A DNA stretch of 64,000 bases from Pinus tabuliformis (Eukaryota > Streptophyta > Pinopsida > Pinales > Pinaceae). Made by a program: the position numbers and the translations under genes. Location: contig CM062810.1 in the NCBI GenBank assembly GCA_031772625.1, positions 449,562,014 through 449,626,013 of the forward strand, in the 5' to 3' direction. The notes under the pieces were generated by a model. That model searched no databases. It saw nothing but the letters and a program-made list of their open reading frames with translations, and was not told the DNA's origin. Below are positions 46,216 through 58,270 of this stretch, piece by piece; positions within the stretch are counted from its first letter, which is position 1; each line of letters starts with the position of its first letter.

Positions 46216-46848
46216 CGAGATTCTTGGGGTAGAATGGATGTTCGTGTTGTCCGGTGGAGTTTTTGCAACTTGCTGCTCATGGATGTACTCTTATTCGTTG
46301 TTGTTTTCCCATACTTGCTTTGTGTTATCTTCTTTGGGGCGATCGGTGGATCGGCCTTCTTCATCAGCAGTCTCACCTTCTCCTGCATTTCCCCATATGT
46401 AGGGGGAGCCCCTTTACTCCTAAGATTGTAATGATCATTTTTGCTTTTGGGGTTGCTTCTCAGTGTTCGTCTTCGACATTACTTGCGAGCACTAATATGT
46501 GTTCACCACATGCCCAGAACTTGATGTTTCATTAGGTGAAACCTCTTCATCATCGTTAGTGTCTTCCAGCTGATCCTGCTTATTTCTTTCTGCATCAAGT
46601 GTATGACTGCAGACAGAGTTAACGACTCGCTTCCAATTTGAACAAGAGTTCTCGGGGTGATGTTCTTCGTGGAAGGAACAAAACTTAGGATATGCGCACT
46701 GTTCAAGTTAGAACACATGCTTCCATACAGTTTTTGAAGCAAACCGGTTGCTGCTTGATGAGCCGCTCGATGAGATGTTTTCCTATCTCTGTCTGGGTAT
46801 ATGGCTACTTGGAAATGTGTCTGTTTTCTGTTGCTTGAGCTCAGACAC

Positions 46849-47530
46849 TTACGTCATCAAGTTCTTGACAAGGAAAGTGAGGGTCTTAATATCAGTTGCT
46901 TCCTTGTCTCTGCCCTTGCTCACCATTTCCTGGGGCTTCCTACTCACATCCTTGGAGTCATTTATTGATTCGTCATCCTTGATGACTTCAATCATGCGCA
47001 GGTCTTTCTTAACATCAATAACCTCTTCAAAACTTTCCAAGAGTTTTGGTTTCGTAGCGCGCTTAACGAATTGCGAAATGCTGGTTGGCAATGCAGATGT
47101 GTAATAATCAATAGTGATGGCGTCATAAGGTTTAGTGTTTGCTACAAAATTGTTTAGAATACATGTAAATCGCTGATTGAAGTCTTTTACTTTGAATTTT
47201 CCCTCCATCTTTAGGCTTCCCAACTATTTGAGTAGCATGGATGGGGTTTTGTCGTCTGCGAACTTCTCAAGGAACATGCGTTTGAATGCACCCTAGTTTT
47301 GTATAGAGTTCAGTGGAAGGCTGTGATACCTTGCAGCTGCATGACCATCCGAGGTACATGGGAACAATCTACATGCTATGTTGTTAAACTGTACCTCAAG
47401 GGTCTACAGTTGTAGGTAGAAGTTGTCTAAGTGGTCTTCTGACTTCACGTATTGTCAGGGTTGAACTTGATATTCATTCTCTCCGCTCACTTCAGCATCT
47501 TGTGTAGAACAACCAGGAGAGCCAATGGTC
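46849..47530 (-). pseudogene. Gag-like segment, G copy 2
   Basis: The minus-strand FKVKDFNQRFTCILNNF...ALPTSISQFVKRAT stretch is the C-terminal part of a Ty3/gypsy gag core. The rest of the core lies to its right, with breaks. Confidence 0.6.
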
Positions 47531-48099
47531 CCTGAGTCATCCATTCAAGATTTGGGTCAGCCATCTATTCTTCCTCTTCTCCCTCTTACTCTCTTTAAGA
47601 TTTTGATGGGTCCAGCTCTGAGTTTGTCGGTTTGTCTCTACCTCCACCTCCTCCACTACCTTCCTCCCTGCCTCCCATATCGAAGTCTGATCCCAAGATC
47701 ATAAGAGTGTCTTGTTCACCTTACCGGAAGACCAGAGGTTCCTCTCTGTCTTCAATAGATTCTTCCAGACCTTCAAGTGTGGCAATGACTGCTTCTTCCA
47801 TCGATGATACAACAACTCTTGTGGGAGTGGCTTTTGACTTCCTTGATGCATATGGAAGATGTTGTATGCTTGGGATCAGTCTGACTGCTTTCGCGAACTA
47901 GTGATTGATGGGATGGATGGAGAAAATTTGATGACATGGAATCTCATGTTTAATCCTAGGAGGTGAGCAGTAACCAACTGCAGAGTCATGTGTAGGTGAG
48001 AGGGAGTGCAAGTTACTACCTTGACCATATGGTTGATGAATGAGTGTGAGGGGATGTTCAGCCATATAAAACTAGCGGCCCTCCTTCTATCACCAGAAA

Positions 48100-51085
48100 T
48101 GTTGATGGTGTTGGACCCGCCAACATTCAGGGAATCACCTCGGTATGAAGTCCCAACTAGACCTCACACCATTTGGTATGGGAGTCCCATTCGGTATGAT
48201 GGCCTGGTTGCCATTGTCTTAAGGATTTGCCCCAACTCTTGCTTGTCAAAATAGGAGAGTGGTCTGTGTGGCCTGGTGAATGCTAGTGTACTTGTGTCAA
48301 TGGTTCTTTCACTATAAGGGGAGAGGGTGAGAGTGAGTCCCAAGTTGGTTGGGATGATGTCCCAACTCGGCTACGAACACAAAATACAACAGGACGTGCA
48401 CAACTTCCGGAGGAGCAATCCACATGGATGCGGTAGTCACAATACACAAGGTAAGATAACACGTGCAACACTCAATGGATGAGTTCGAATGAGTGCAACG
48501 GTTTTTACAACAAGATTTATGTGAAATTTATGTCTGATGTCGGTGAGATAGCCACCATAGGTGAGACAACGTTAACAACATATACAACACATTTCCATTA
48601 ACAAATTATGTATTAAAACAAGTGAAATAGTTCAAGTGTTCAACACAAGTTAAAGGAACATGCATTACAACTGTTCGAGATTAGTCCTACAACAGTTACA
48701 ATACATGTGTGAAAATGTGATGGCCTGTTAGTAGGCTTCTGAATTAAGCGAAAGTTCCAAGACAAATTGTTACACCATACATCAATAACCTCGTGAGTGG
48801 GGTGTTGGAGCCACTACTTACTCCTTAAAGAAAATATTATAGACTCTCTTGGCTATGTGCGAGGAGTTGAGGTGAAATGTCATTTTCATGTACAAATGAG
48901 GGCGTATTTATAGCTAAGGGTGAAAATGACCCTTGTGGTTGTTCGACTACCCTCATGACAGTTTGACTTCCATGAATTTTCAATTTTGCATGACTCTTTG
49001 TAGAACAAGTGGGTCTCTTGGACTTCCACGTTACATTACATTGATTAATGACATAGCCCATAGTAGAGATGTGTGCGATATGACTCATGAAATGAGTTGA
49101 CATGACAGTGCTGGTACATTCGTGCTACTGCTAGAATGCATGTTGAGCTACAATGCTACTAGGTGATGGATGTCCACATGGCAAAGTGTGAGGAGTCTTC
49201 GATGGTCTTTGGTTCACTTGATAATGCTTTGGCATGTTCTTCCTTGCTTGCATGTTGGAAGGCTTGACAGGTTCATTTGTTCGCAAAAGGTGCATGTTCT
49301 TCCGTTCGTTTGTCTGTGAGAACATCTTATATGTTTGCTCGTCCATCCGTCCGCAAACATATCATTGTATGATCATCCATTCACAAGCACATCTCTTGGC
49401 ATGCATCGTCGTTCATCCATTGGTGAACTTGTCCTTCTGCATGTGCTCCCTTCATTCATACCTTTCATTGTCACGCCATGTTTTCTAGTGTACCTATGCC
49501 TACAGTCACTCATGACGAGATGACATCAAATCCAAAAACCTCCTAGTCTACCATGATACATGATAATTTCAGATGTAGGTGACCGAGAGAGGCAACAACG
49601 TTGCAAAACAGGATGAGGGCTTCAGTCACTACTGATGAAAACTGCACAAGAGTCACTGAGTGATGAAGATGGACAATCCAAGTCGACAGTGACTGTCCAC
49701 GAGGTTCAGCTCGGCTAGAAGGCAAAATTGCACAAATTTTGGGAGGGACAGTCCGAGTTGCAGGAAGGCAAGGTAGGCAAGATTTATGTAGTTTCCAAAA
49801 TGAGTGGGCAACAAGGGCTGGAAGGAAAAATTTGCACAATTTCCTGGAGGAACAGGCCGAGCTGCAAGGAAAAATTTGCCAATTTTCTGGAGGAACAGGC
49901 CGGGCTGCAAGGACTATCAACAAGCGGAAATTGCATAGTTTTTGGTAGGAACTTGCTGGGAGCCTGGCAGTCAAAACTGCACAATTCCCAGAGGGAGATG
50001 GCAGTTGTTTGTTGGGTTATTGGCAGTAGAAACTACTCAATTCCCAAGGGGAACATGTAGTCAGCTGTTGGGTGCTTGGCAGCAAAAACTGCGCAATTCC
50101 TGGAGGGAACTGGCAGTCTGCTGCTAGGAACTGCTGGAGAGGAAAAATGCACTGAGGCTGACAGGTTGTCCTACTGATCATATCTATATAGCTTCTGAGC
50201 TGAGCAGACTACTGTCTAGCAGAAGGCATGCTCATGAAAACTGCGCAATTTCTTGGATGGGCAATCGATCGACTGTCGGGAGGACTGACTTGGAAAACTG
50301 CACAACTTTCTGAGGGAGACAAGGATGGGCACTTGGTGTCTGTTTGGCCTGTCTACATGATTTCCTCAGTCAGTAGAGCAGGCAAGGTCAATAGCCTCTA
50401 CATAATTTTTGAGGGGAGTCAGTCCCGGGGTGGCTCTCGGGTCCTTATGTCTAGGTGGTTAGCATGAAAGCTGATTAGATTGCTTACGATTGGCACATCT
50501 TGGAAAGACTTGCTTGGTGCTTCTACGTTGTTCTGGGTGACAGTCAATCGAGTCGATGGCAGGGTGATGGTTTGGCTGTCAGAGGGGAGTCCGGTCGTCA
50601 AAACTTCAAAAAAATGACTAAGTGTGTGAATGATCGAAAGATGCATAGGTGATCATGCAAACACACACTCACATGAATCGACAATGAAATGACTCAAAAC
50701 ATCCAGACACACATGTTCAACATGACTGACTGACGGTGCAAGTGACAAGTGCAACAATCATGATTGATCTTTGATCGATCATGACAACGCATGTGTGGAA
50801 GTGATTGTGACTCCGTGTGTGAGTGCAAAAAATTCTTTCGTAGCGAACACAACAAGTACACACGAAGCGAAGATCTTGAGCATAACCAGAACATGGTCAC
50901 AAGCATGACTTAGACGCCAACATGCATAAACTTGGGTGGAATGAACAATCAAGGTGGATGCAAAGACTCCCACGGGCTCACAGAGTGAACCTGAGGGTGC
51001 GCAGTCATCAAGCGAAATTCCCAAGGGAGGCTTCGAAATTAGGTGTAGGCCAAAATTTTGGAGGGTGGTTGTAGTTGCTACAACA
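48100..51085 (-). repeat. Right (5') LTR of G
   Basis: 2,986 bp, the only undivided G LTR here. Minus-strand TATA-like AGCTATAAATACGCC near 48905. It contains the CCGTCCGC-type repeat cluster (49290-49420) and the degenerate AAAACTGCGCAATT array (49690-50400). Confidence 0.8.
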
Positions 51086-52593
51086 ATATGATAATATAAT
51101 GAGGGTAGATTTAATCTAATGATTAATCACCCTAAAAAGAATCTTTGTGATTCAAAACCCTAGACATAACAATGTTAGTAATGTAAAGAAAATTTAAAAA
51201 TAACAATAATTGTACCTTTTGCATGAAGAAAACTTTATAACCAAGCTTATAGTCTAGGGCATACCTTGAATTGTTGCTTAACAAAACTTGTATGACATCA
51301 ATTCTTGAAGGGCTTCATTTGCAATATAAATTCTATCTTTTGAAGTTTCCTTCATAACCCTTGAGTATTCAGCAAACTTTCCTAACATGGAAAATCTAAA
51401 GGATTATTAGCATATAATTCAAACAAGTCTTAATGTGAGGAGGAAACCAAACATGAAAATATGAAACAAAAAAAATAATACTTATCTTTTGGTAAATTGG
51501 TGGAGGCTCCCTCTTCATCCAATCTCGAGGGAAACCTATAACTAAAAATAAAAAGTGTTCTAACAATACATGCTATACGTACAAGTTCTATAAATCAAAA
51601 CATAATGGAAAACAATTCAATACTTAGAATAGAAGGATATGTAATGGATCGTGTCCCTAAGAGTCCCTAGAAAATAAGTCTTTGACTTCAGATTCTTCCA
51701 TATTTTTCTTCTTTGGTGGTCCTTCATCAACAACATTCCCATGTTCCCTTTCTCTCTTCTTATTACTTGGATTATCTGGACAATGGATTTTGTAGTGACC
51801 CATCTTGTGACGGTTGTAACATTTAATCTTAGATAGGTCCACTTTCTTATTTGGTCCTTTGAGCTTCTTGAAGGTTCCCTTCTTCTTATGATGAGAAAAA
51901 TAGGCATTCGAGGTGTTTTCTTTGTCCTCATTGTTGTTTACTAATGATATTTTGGCTTCTTCTTGATTACATGCATTACACATTTGTTCAAATGTTGGAG
52001 TATGCTTCCAACTATTAAGTCCCGAGGCAAAGGCACTCCAGGATTTTGGTAGTCCTAGAAGGGCAATAACTACAAGGTCCTTTTCTGGGACAATTTCATC
52101 TATTGCTTGGAGTTCATCTTTGATTCTGGATATCCTTATAAAATATGATGAAACAATATCATCATTTGTCATGTTAACAATTCTCAGTTCATTCTTGAGA
52201 CTTTATATTTGAACAATGTTCGTGATTGTGAATAACTAGGAGAGAGCCTCATACATTTCTTAAGCGGAATTTATGTTGGATATGTATGGAATTAGGTTAT
52301 CCTTAACTCCATCCACTATTAGGTTCATAGCCAAGATTTTGATTTCTCTAAACTTTTATTTTTTTGCTTCACTTGATTCATTTGTAGGCATCGAGAATGA
52401 GGTCTATCCTCTTTTTCCAAGTCATATGGAGGCTCCTAATTTGTTTTCTCCCTTCAATGAGTTTGACATAGTTATTGTATATGTTTGACTTATCTCCTTA
52501 TATGATCCTCTTTAATGACCTTTCCTTAATCCTTTTCTTCAATAGATCTTCAGCCTTCCTTCTTCTTCCATTTTCACCTTAGCTCTGATACCA
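51086..52593 (-). other. H internal region, 5' part, with primer site
   Basis: H's own interior next to its 5' LTR. It includes the gag-like remnant at 51617-52172 and primer site TGGTATCAGAGCTA (complement of 52580-52593). Confidence 0.7.
51617..52172 (-). pseudogene. Copia-type gag remnant of H
   Basis: 171 open codons: DDIVSSYFIRISRIKDELQAI, VVIALLGLPKSWSAFASGL and FEQMCNACNQEEAKI are the UBN2-type Copia gag pattern. A basic stretch and CYNRHKMGHYKIHC, a zinc-knuckle-like motif, follow. The remnant is N-terminally incomplete and broken. It is the only coding signal in H. Confidence 0.7.
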
Positions 52594-53589
52594 TGTTAGA
52601 AATTCATAAAGGAAGAAACATTGTCTTATGTTGATAATTACTTGTGATATTATTGTGTTATTATTAGCTTATCTATGTTCTTCATTTCTCTTCTTTTCAT
52701 CAAGCAATCACCAAAGCAAAAACAAGAAGATCATGGACATCAAATGTAGGCGCATAGCCAAGGAAAAACCCCTATATAGGGGAAAACCTAGTCAAGAACC
52801 AAGACCCTAGGCCAACAGACCTTCCTCCTCCACCAAGTGAGCCTTCCAAAATGATTTAGTAGTCTCTTCTTATCCAACAGCTTCGACCCAGCAACAATCT
52901 ATAAATTTCAACTTCCCAGCATCAAAACTTCGACCCAACTTCAGAACCGATTTCGATCTAGGAATTTTAATTGCTTTAGCCTAGCAGCTTCATAGTCTCG
53001 ACCTTGATGCAGTAGCTTCACATCTTCGACCTTGATGCAACATCTTCACAACTTTAGGCCTTCATGCAACAGCTTACAACTTCGACCTTGATGAGTTTCA
53101 AAATTTTGTTGTACGTGAGAGAGAGAGAGATACCCAAAAACACATTCCAACTTCCTTCTTGAAATTCGCACTTTTTCTGCTTCCCAGATACTACAATTCG
53201 AACTTGTGTAATATGTCCTCCAAATCAGTCGAGTTGTTCCTTATATATAGTCATCTTAGGTGATCGAATTCTTCTAATGAGGCCGACTTGTCCTTCCTTG
53301 AGGTTAACTTGGTGGAGGAGGCCTAATTGACCTAATTTACATTAAAATAATTTTCTTTCTTGACAAATAATTCCCAGGAAGGGTTCTTTACATTGTGACA
53401 TGGAAAAGGACACAACATAAACTCTAGAAGCCTTCAATGGAGACTTTCGACCTAAAAACAATTGGTCCAAGCATGAAAGCCATGCTTTAATAAGATAATT
53501 TATTTAATAATGCAATTTATTTTTCTTTCTTTTGACAAATACAACTCAAATATAATTATGAATACCAACACTAGTTACATTCTTCAACA
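52594..53589 (-). repeat. 5' LTR of H
   Basis: 996 bp, TGTTAGAAATTC...CTTCAACA on the plus strand, aligning with 734-2394 minus S1. Minus-strand TATA-like CTATATATAAGG near 53244. Confidence 0.85.
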
Positions 53590-53594
53590 CTATT

Positions 53595-54960
53595 GTCCAT
53601 GGTGGGTACATGGCAACTGACCAATCATTGGATTTGATTTCGTATGATTTTCATTGTAATATCAATGATTCATTCATTGAACATCCCTTTAGTGAGTTGC
53701 AATTGTGAAATATATATCCAATCAAGGACGTGTTTTTTGAACCTGACATGAATCGAAGACATATGATGCTTGTTTACTACTTGAATTGTACTACTAATCT
53801 TGAATCGCCATTGATCATCTCCACAACCTTACCTTTAGATCCATGTGATTATCAGTAGAGTAAGCCCACAAACTTACCATATCTATACCGTACAGGCTCA
53901 ATGAATCTAGGCTCAAATTGCCAACGATACTTCATAGTGAGTTAATGGCAAATGGTCTCACCCCATATCACATCAATTATCATAGCGTTCACTCATTGGT
54001 TCCACCCAACATAAGGAGGACTAGTCACACCTTTAGATATAGACCCAACCACAATTTTAGTGGATGACAGACTGGTAATGGGTCCATCGAGAAATAAAGA
54101 TCAAACAAAGGTAACGCTCCATATTCTCCTCACCTGCCAGTCTCCCCGATGGAAAGGATTCTATCAGTAAGTGGGTCATTTAGTAGCAATTGATCTTCCC
54201 GTTCCTCTAAAATCAACCATCTCAATACAAATTATTCGTGTCATAGAATTTGAAAAGAGAGAATTAGTAGAAGAGTCTCAGTTCTGAGTATTTATGCTGC
54301 ATCACAATGAGTAGGAGGAAGCAAAATGTTCTAGTGAAGCTACTCGATTCAAACCTTATTTCTTCATATTGTAGGAGCAAATCCTGATTTTTTCTCCCTC
54401 ATTAATTTAAAGCTTATTTCTCCCCTCAAAGATTAGTTTCTACTTTTGGTTCTAGGATTGACAGATATATTTCAAGTCTATCTCCTAGTAGAAAGGATTA
54501 ATCAACATAACCGTAGGCACAACTATCATTGTTGACTTCAGACCCTTCCCTCAAGGATTTGTTTCCACGATTGGTTGGTAAGCATTGTAATCAGACGGGT
54601 CTTAACAATAGGTAGGTGAGAGCTTACAGGATGTTGATCATTGAGTGCCTTTCCATACATGCATTCCCAGTACAGTGATGTTCTCCACATGGTATTCCTC
54701 AACTCGGTATTAAGAAAGACCCGAGCTTCGAGGCTTGGATATTGCAAATTTGCCACCACGATCACCATGGAAGAAGTCATGACTGGTCGTTTTAACAAGA
54801 GACTCATTTGGACATGAAAATGGGATAAGTGGTTGGTACCAATGGGAACGGGTTGCTTGATCGAAAGATAAGTAGCAAAAACATACATAAGATAGGGCTC
54901 CAACATACCTAAGACAAGGCTCCGTCATGGTAGAGGCATAAATTAATGGCAAAAATCCCT
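53595..54960 (+). pseudogene. Degenerate coding-like tract, right part (unrecognised)
   Basis: The plus strand from about 53630 to 54300 stays in one frame for nearly 200 codons with only a few interruptions, far fewer than expected in AT-rich DNA; a weaker continuation reaches about 54940. Phrases such as EPDMNRRHMMLVYYLNC and DPTTILVDDRLVMGPSRN look protein-like, but I recognise no family. It adjoins H's target duplication, and similar character appears left of H at 380-728. Host pseudogene or old mobile or viral remnant. Confidence 0.35.
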
Positions 54961-56546
54961 TAAATTAATTGAATTTGTTAATTAGTAATAATTTTAAATT
55001 TGAAAAGCAAAAATTTTTGAGTTGTGTGAAAATTCATATTAAAAATAACGTGCAAAAATTCTTTGTATAAAGACCCTTATGCATAAGTTCCTACACATAA
55101 TAAACTTCCACACAACATCGTTCTACACAAAGCCATAAAATCCTCTACAAGTCACATTTATATTCAAAACACCCCAAATAAATGCCAACAATAAATTCGG
55201 TGGGCATCCATTACTAAATATGTCAACTTTACTTTAATTCAAAGTTATGGTTGAAACTAACACTAAATTACCAAGTCAATTGACAAATGACGCAATCATC
55301 CTACATTACAGTTTGCCACTAAAATTTGAAAGTCGTCCGTGTAACGTCTTCCCACTCCAACCAAACACATAAGTGAAATTATGTGAATCATATATTATAT
55401 TTCTTAAAATTCCGAAAACCAAATACTAATTTTTAATTTACATTAAACTAAAATTTCTCATATCGTACATACATAATGTTAAAATTAAATTTAACAATTA
55501 AATGATATCAAAAATTATCTACTCATAAAGAAATATGGAAAGTTAAATGCATTTCCCCCATTAGCGGTTCAATAAATAGATTGCAGAGGTGTGTAAGTGA
55601 GGTTTAAAATTTAATTAACCTTTATTTATATTTTCAATAAAAAATTTATAGTATTGATCTCATATGCAGGTAGCCACTGCTATTACTAGATGTATTAGTA
55701 AAAGAAACTTTCAAATATAAAATGTGTTGTACAAAGCATAAGCTGTAAAGAACGTTAGCCTTTGAAGGCAAAGCAAATGGGTGATGTGCAAAACATGAGA
55801 AAGTGTCAAGGCAGGCTTACAATAGCATAAAATGCGTGGTGTTTTATGGGTTGTATAAAATAAACGAGAGGATATCATAAAATATGAGAGCTTTAAGCTC
55901 TGAGTACCCTAGGAATGTATTAGAAGTTGATTAAAGCAAGATTTGTATTATAAGGTGGTTTTATAAAATTGGAAAATTTTGTATTATAATTTTTTTTGGT
56001 AAAAATTATATAGGAGAAAATCTTGTCGATGCGTTTTAAATTAATTAGTGTGATTCATTTTCAGGACAAGATGAAGAACATCTAAACATCAAAATAAATA
56101 AATATAGAGAAAAGCCAACTAACCATTAATCATAGTTTGACTAAAAAATTGTTATTAATATTCATAAAAGTATTATATAGAAAGAAATCATTTATTCAAA
56201 ATGAATTAATTATAAATAATAATATTTATAAATTTATTATAAGCAATATCATTAAAAATAATTGGTAATAAGATTTTTATTTTTATAAATAATATTATTA
56301 ATAAAATGAATTATAATAAGGAATTTAGATTTCTGTGATCCATAACATTGTTCAGAAATTCTTCGGCAAAATCAGAAATTATAATAATAATATTACCACA
56401 TAAGACATATAGTAATATTATAACAACTAGTTTGACTAAAAAAAATTATTAATAAAATAAAAATTATTCTATAGTAAAAAATAATTTATTACTATAAATT
56501 ATTTAAAATAAATTTATTATAAATCATATTAATTTATAATATTTAT
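54961..56546. other. AT-rich intergenic DNA
   Basis: Long A/T tracts and many ATTTATAA words. I see no gene and no LTR ends. Confidence 0.6.
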
Positions 56547-56663
56547 AAATATAATATTTATTTATAATATTTTATAAATATAACATTTATTTATAATATT
56601 TACAAATATAATATTTATTTATAATATTTTATAAATATAACATTTATTTATAATATTTACAAA
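56547..56663. repeat. 57-bp AT-only tandem duplication
   Basis: Two nearly identical 57-bp units starting at 56547 and 56604, made almost wholly of ATATTTATTTATAAT-type words. Confidence 0.8.
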
Positions 56664-56864
56664 TCAATAGAAAGAATGGTTCAAAATAATATTTATAATA
56701 ATATTATTATAAATAGTGTTATTAAAAATAATTAAATAATAAATTTATTATAGAAATGATATTATTAATAAGATTCATTATAATAATAATTCCAAACTAT
56801 ATATCTATCTATATATACAAAGAAATAATAAATAAATAAAAATAAAAAGAACTGAAAAAAGGTA

Positions 56865-57240
56865 GGAAGATAGGGTAGGGATCCAACACCTGCTGATACT
56901 CCAATCATCATCTCTATTCATATTTATAGGTCTTTTTTCAATTTCCAAGGCCTCCCTAAATTTACGATAATGAAAATGAACAATCCTTGCAATGACACTA
57001 GCCTCTCGATGCAAATGTGATGATTTGTCTTTTCTACATGTTCTGCCAAAGCGGAGGAGCGAAACCTACCATGCTTGATGTCAATAGTGTGCTCATAAAT
57101 ACTTTGATTTATTGCTCGACCAACTTCACCCATATATAGAGTCCCACAAGAGTAAGAAATGATGTAAACACTTTTCCCATCTTGTAGTTAATTTTTTCTT
57201 TATGCAGTCTTTACAAGACAACGTGACCTGACAATTACTT
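56865..57240 (-). pseudogene. Penelope-like element, GIY-YIG endonuclease fragment
   Basis: The minus-strand translation shows KSVYIISYSCGTLYMGE (GIY-YIG core as SVY...YMG), then EH..DIKHGRFRSSALAEHVEK, then FREALEIEKRP..MNRDDDW...CWIPTL, the characteristic C-terminal endonuclease signature of Penelope-like retroelements. A frameshift near 57010 separates the two halves, and a stop lies just upstream of the core. No reverse transcriptase could be read to the right. This domain nicks DNA for insertion. Penelope-like elements are known in conifers, where arthropod-to-plant transfer was proposed. Confidence 0.75.
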
Positions 57241-57964
57241 TGATGAATTTTGTACTCAAATACAGCGGATGCATACTATTATTTTTTATGAGAGCATGCA
57301 CAAAGAGTAATAATAGAATGGGAACGATATCTTGTTCCTAGTACTTGATTATGGCAGGTGGGTTTACTTTTTCTTCTATCCCATGGTACACAACAAATGC
57401 CGCTAAATATTTAACAAATGTAGGTCTAAGCCTAGAGGCTTTAGCTTCTATGTCTAACTGTAGCCTGAAATGAAATTATACCATACAATACAAGAGGAAC
57501 TCTAAGGCTTATTTCCTTCATTTTATTATTAATGGAATCCCAGAATAAGAACAACTAACTCGCTTTGCTTGATTCCCTTATCCCTTGCTTACATGCATAC
57601 AATAAAAGAAACACTCTCATAAACCAATCAAATTCTTTGTATTTCTCATTTTAAATAGTATCCCTAGCTTGCTTCTTCTATGATAATTGTATCCCTTCTC
57701 CCTTTAAGCAGTGGTGGCTCATTCCATTAGGTTCCACTAGACCAAGAGTCTTTCCCTCACTTCCACTCAAGATATCTCTTTTGACGAGGTTTTTTTTAAT
57801 TCTTGATGTGTGTTCATTAAAGATAGACGTGGACATAGGTCTTACCACTATTACAGGAAGGGAACTTTTAAGATATTTTTTTAATACAAAAGAAATATAT
57901 ATATTTTTTAAATTCACTTTTTATTTTAGTTATTTTACATTAAAATTTAATATCAATTGGATTG
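57241..57964. other. Intergenic, possible upstream remnant of the Penelope-like element
   Basis: The first 60 bp or so are weakly coding-like on the minus strand in a way that would precede the endonuclease. The rest shows nothing I can name. Confidence 0.3.
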
Positions 57965-58270
57965 TCTTAAATATAAAATTTAAGACAAAAATAGTTTGAG
58001 ACAAAAATATTTTAAGACAACTTTATATTTAAGACAAAAACAGTTTGAGAACAAAATATTTTAAAACAACTTTATATTTAAGACATAAACCATTTAGACA
58101 AAAATGTTTTAAGATGAAACTTTATATTTAAGACAAAAACAGTTTAAAACAAAAAAAAAAATTAAGACAACTTTATATTTAAGACAAAAAAAAACTTTGA
58201 GACAAAAATATTTTAACACAAAATTTTATATTTAAGACAATGACAAATAAGACAAAACCCATTTAAGAGA
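57965..58270. repeat. Minisatellite, AAGACAAAAA...CTTTATATTT units
   Basis: Five or six imperfect units of about 45-60 bp, each with AAGACAAAAACAGTTT, then ATTTTAAGACAACTTTATATTT. The plus strand is nearly free of C outside GACAA. Confidence 0.75.

Larger units (their letters stand above)
43308..48099 (-). mobile_element. G internal region 2
   Basis: The minus-strand order is primer-like site (complement of 48077-48095), gag-like (47530-46849), protease-like (46215-45781), RNase H-like (45609-45076), then RT-like and integrase-tail-like (44760-44306), and a non-coding end (44100-43308). I found no clear polypurine tract at its boundary with the middle LTR. Broken many times; the layout equals internal 1. 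Confidence 0.65.
4200..51085 (-). mobile_element. Element G: tandem Ty3/gypsy-type array (LTR-int-LTR-int-LTR)
   Basis: Three copies of a 3-kb LTR (TGTTGTAGC...CAACA on the minus strand) alternate with two related internal regions. The left LTR is 4200-4781 plus 12327-12396 (incomplete). The middle LTR is 26594-29063 plus 42788-43307, split by element B. The right LTR is 48100-51085. Internal 1 is 18399-26593 and internal 2 is 43308-48099. The bases just outside are GTATG (4195-4199) and ATATG (51086-51090), a 4-of-5 match consistent with one insertion of the whole tandem. Both internal regions show gag, protease-like, RNase H-like and short RT-like segments in the same reduced, non-autonomous layout, with many breaks. 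By eye the LTRs differ by roughly 8-16%, so G is older than B and C. Confidence 0.7.
734..53589 (-). mobile_element. Element H: Copia-type LTR element, gag-only, outermost layer of the nest
   Basis: The limits come from a perfect 5-bp target duplication, CTATT, at 729-733 and 53590-53594. LTRs of about 1 kb lie at 734-2394 and 52594-53589. On the minus strand the 5' LTR is followed by a TGGTATCAGAGC primer site (52593 leftwards, complementary to initiator Met tRNA), and a purine-rich tract (complement of 2395-2414) precedes the 3' LTR. H's own internal DNA is only 2395-4199 plus 51086-52593, about 3.3 kb, and shows a gag-like remnant but no protease, integrase or reverse transcriptase. It is therefore a non-autonomous, gag-carrying element, broken in several places. 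The G tandem occupies 4200-51085 inside it. Confidence 0.85.

Noticed and set aside
4200-51085. Outer G LTRs being clearly more alike than either is to the middle one
   Set aside because: True over the first 165 bp by eye, but a further 350 bp did not show it, so I do not rely on it.
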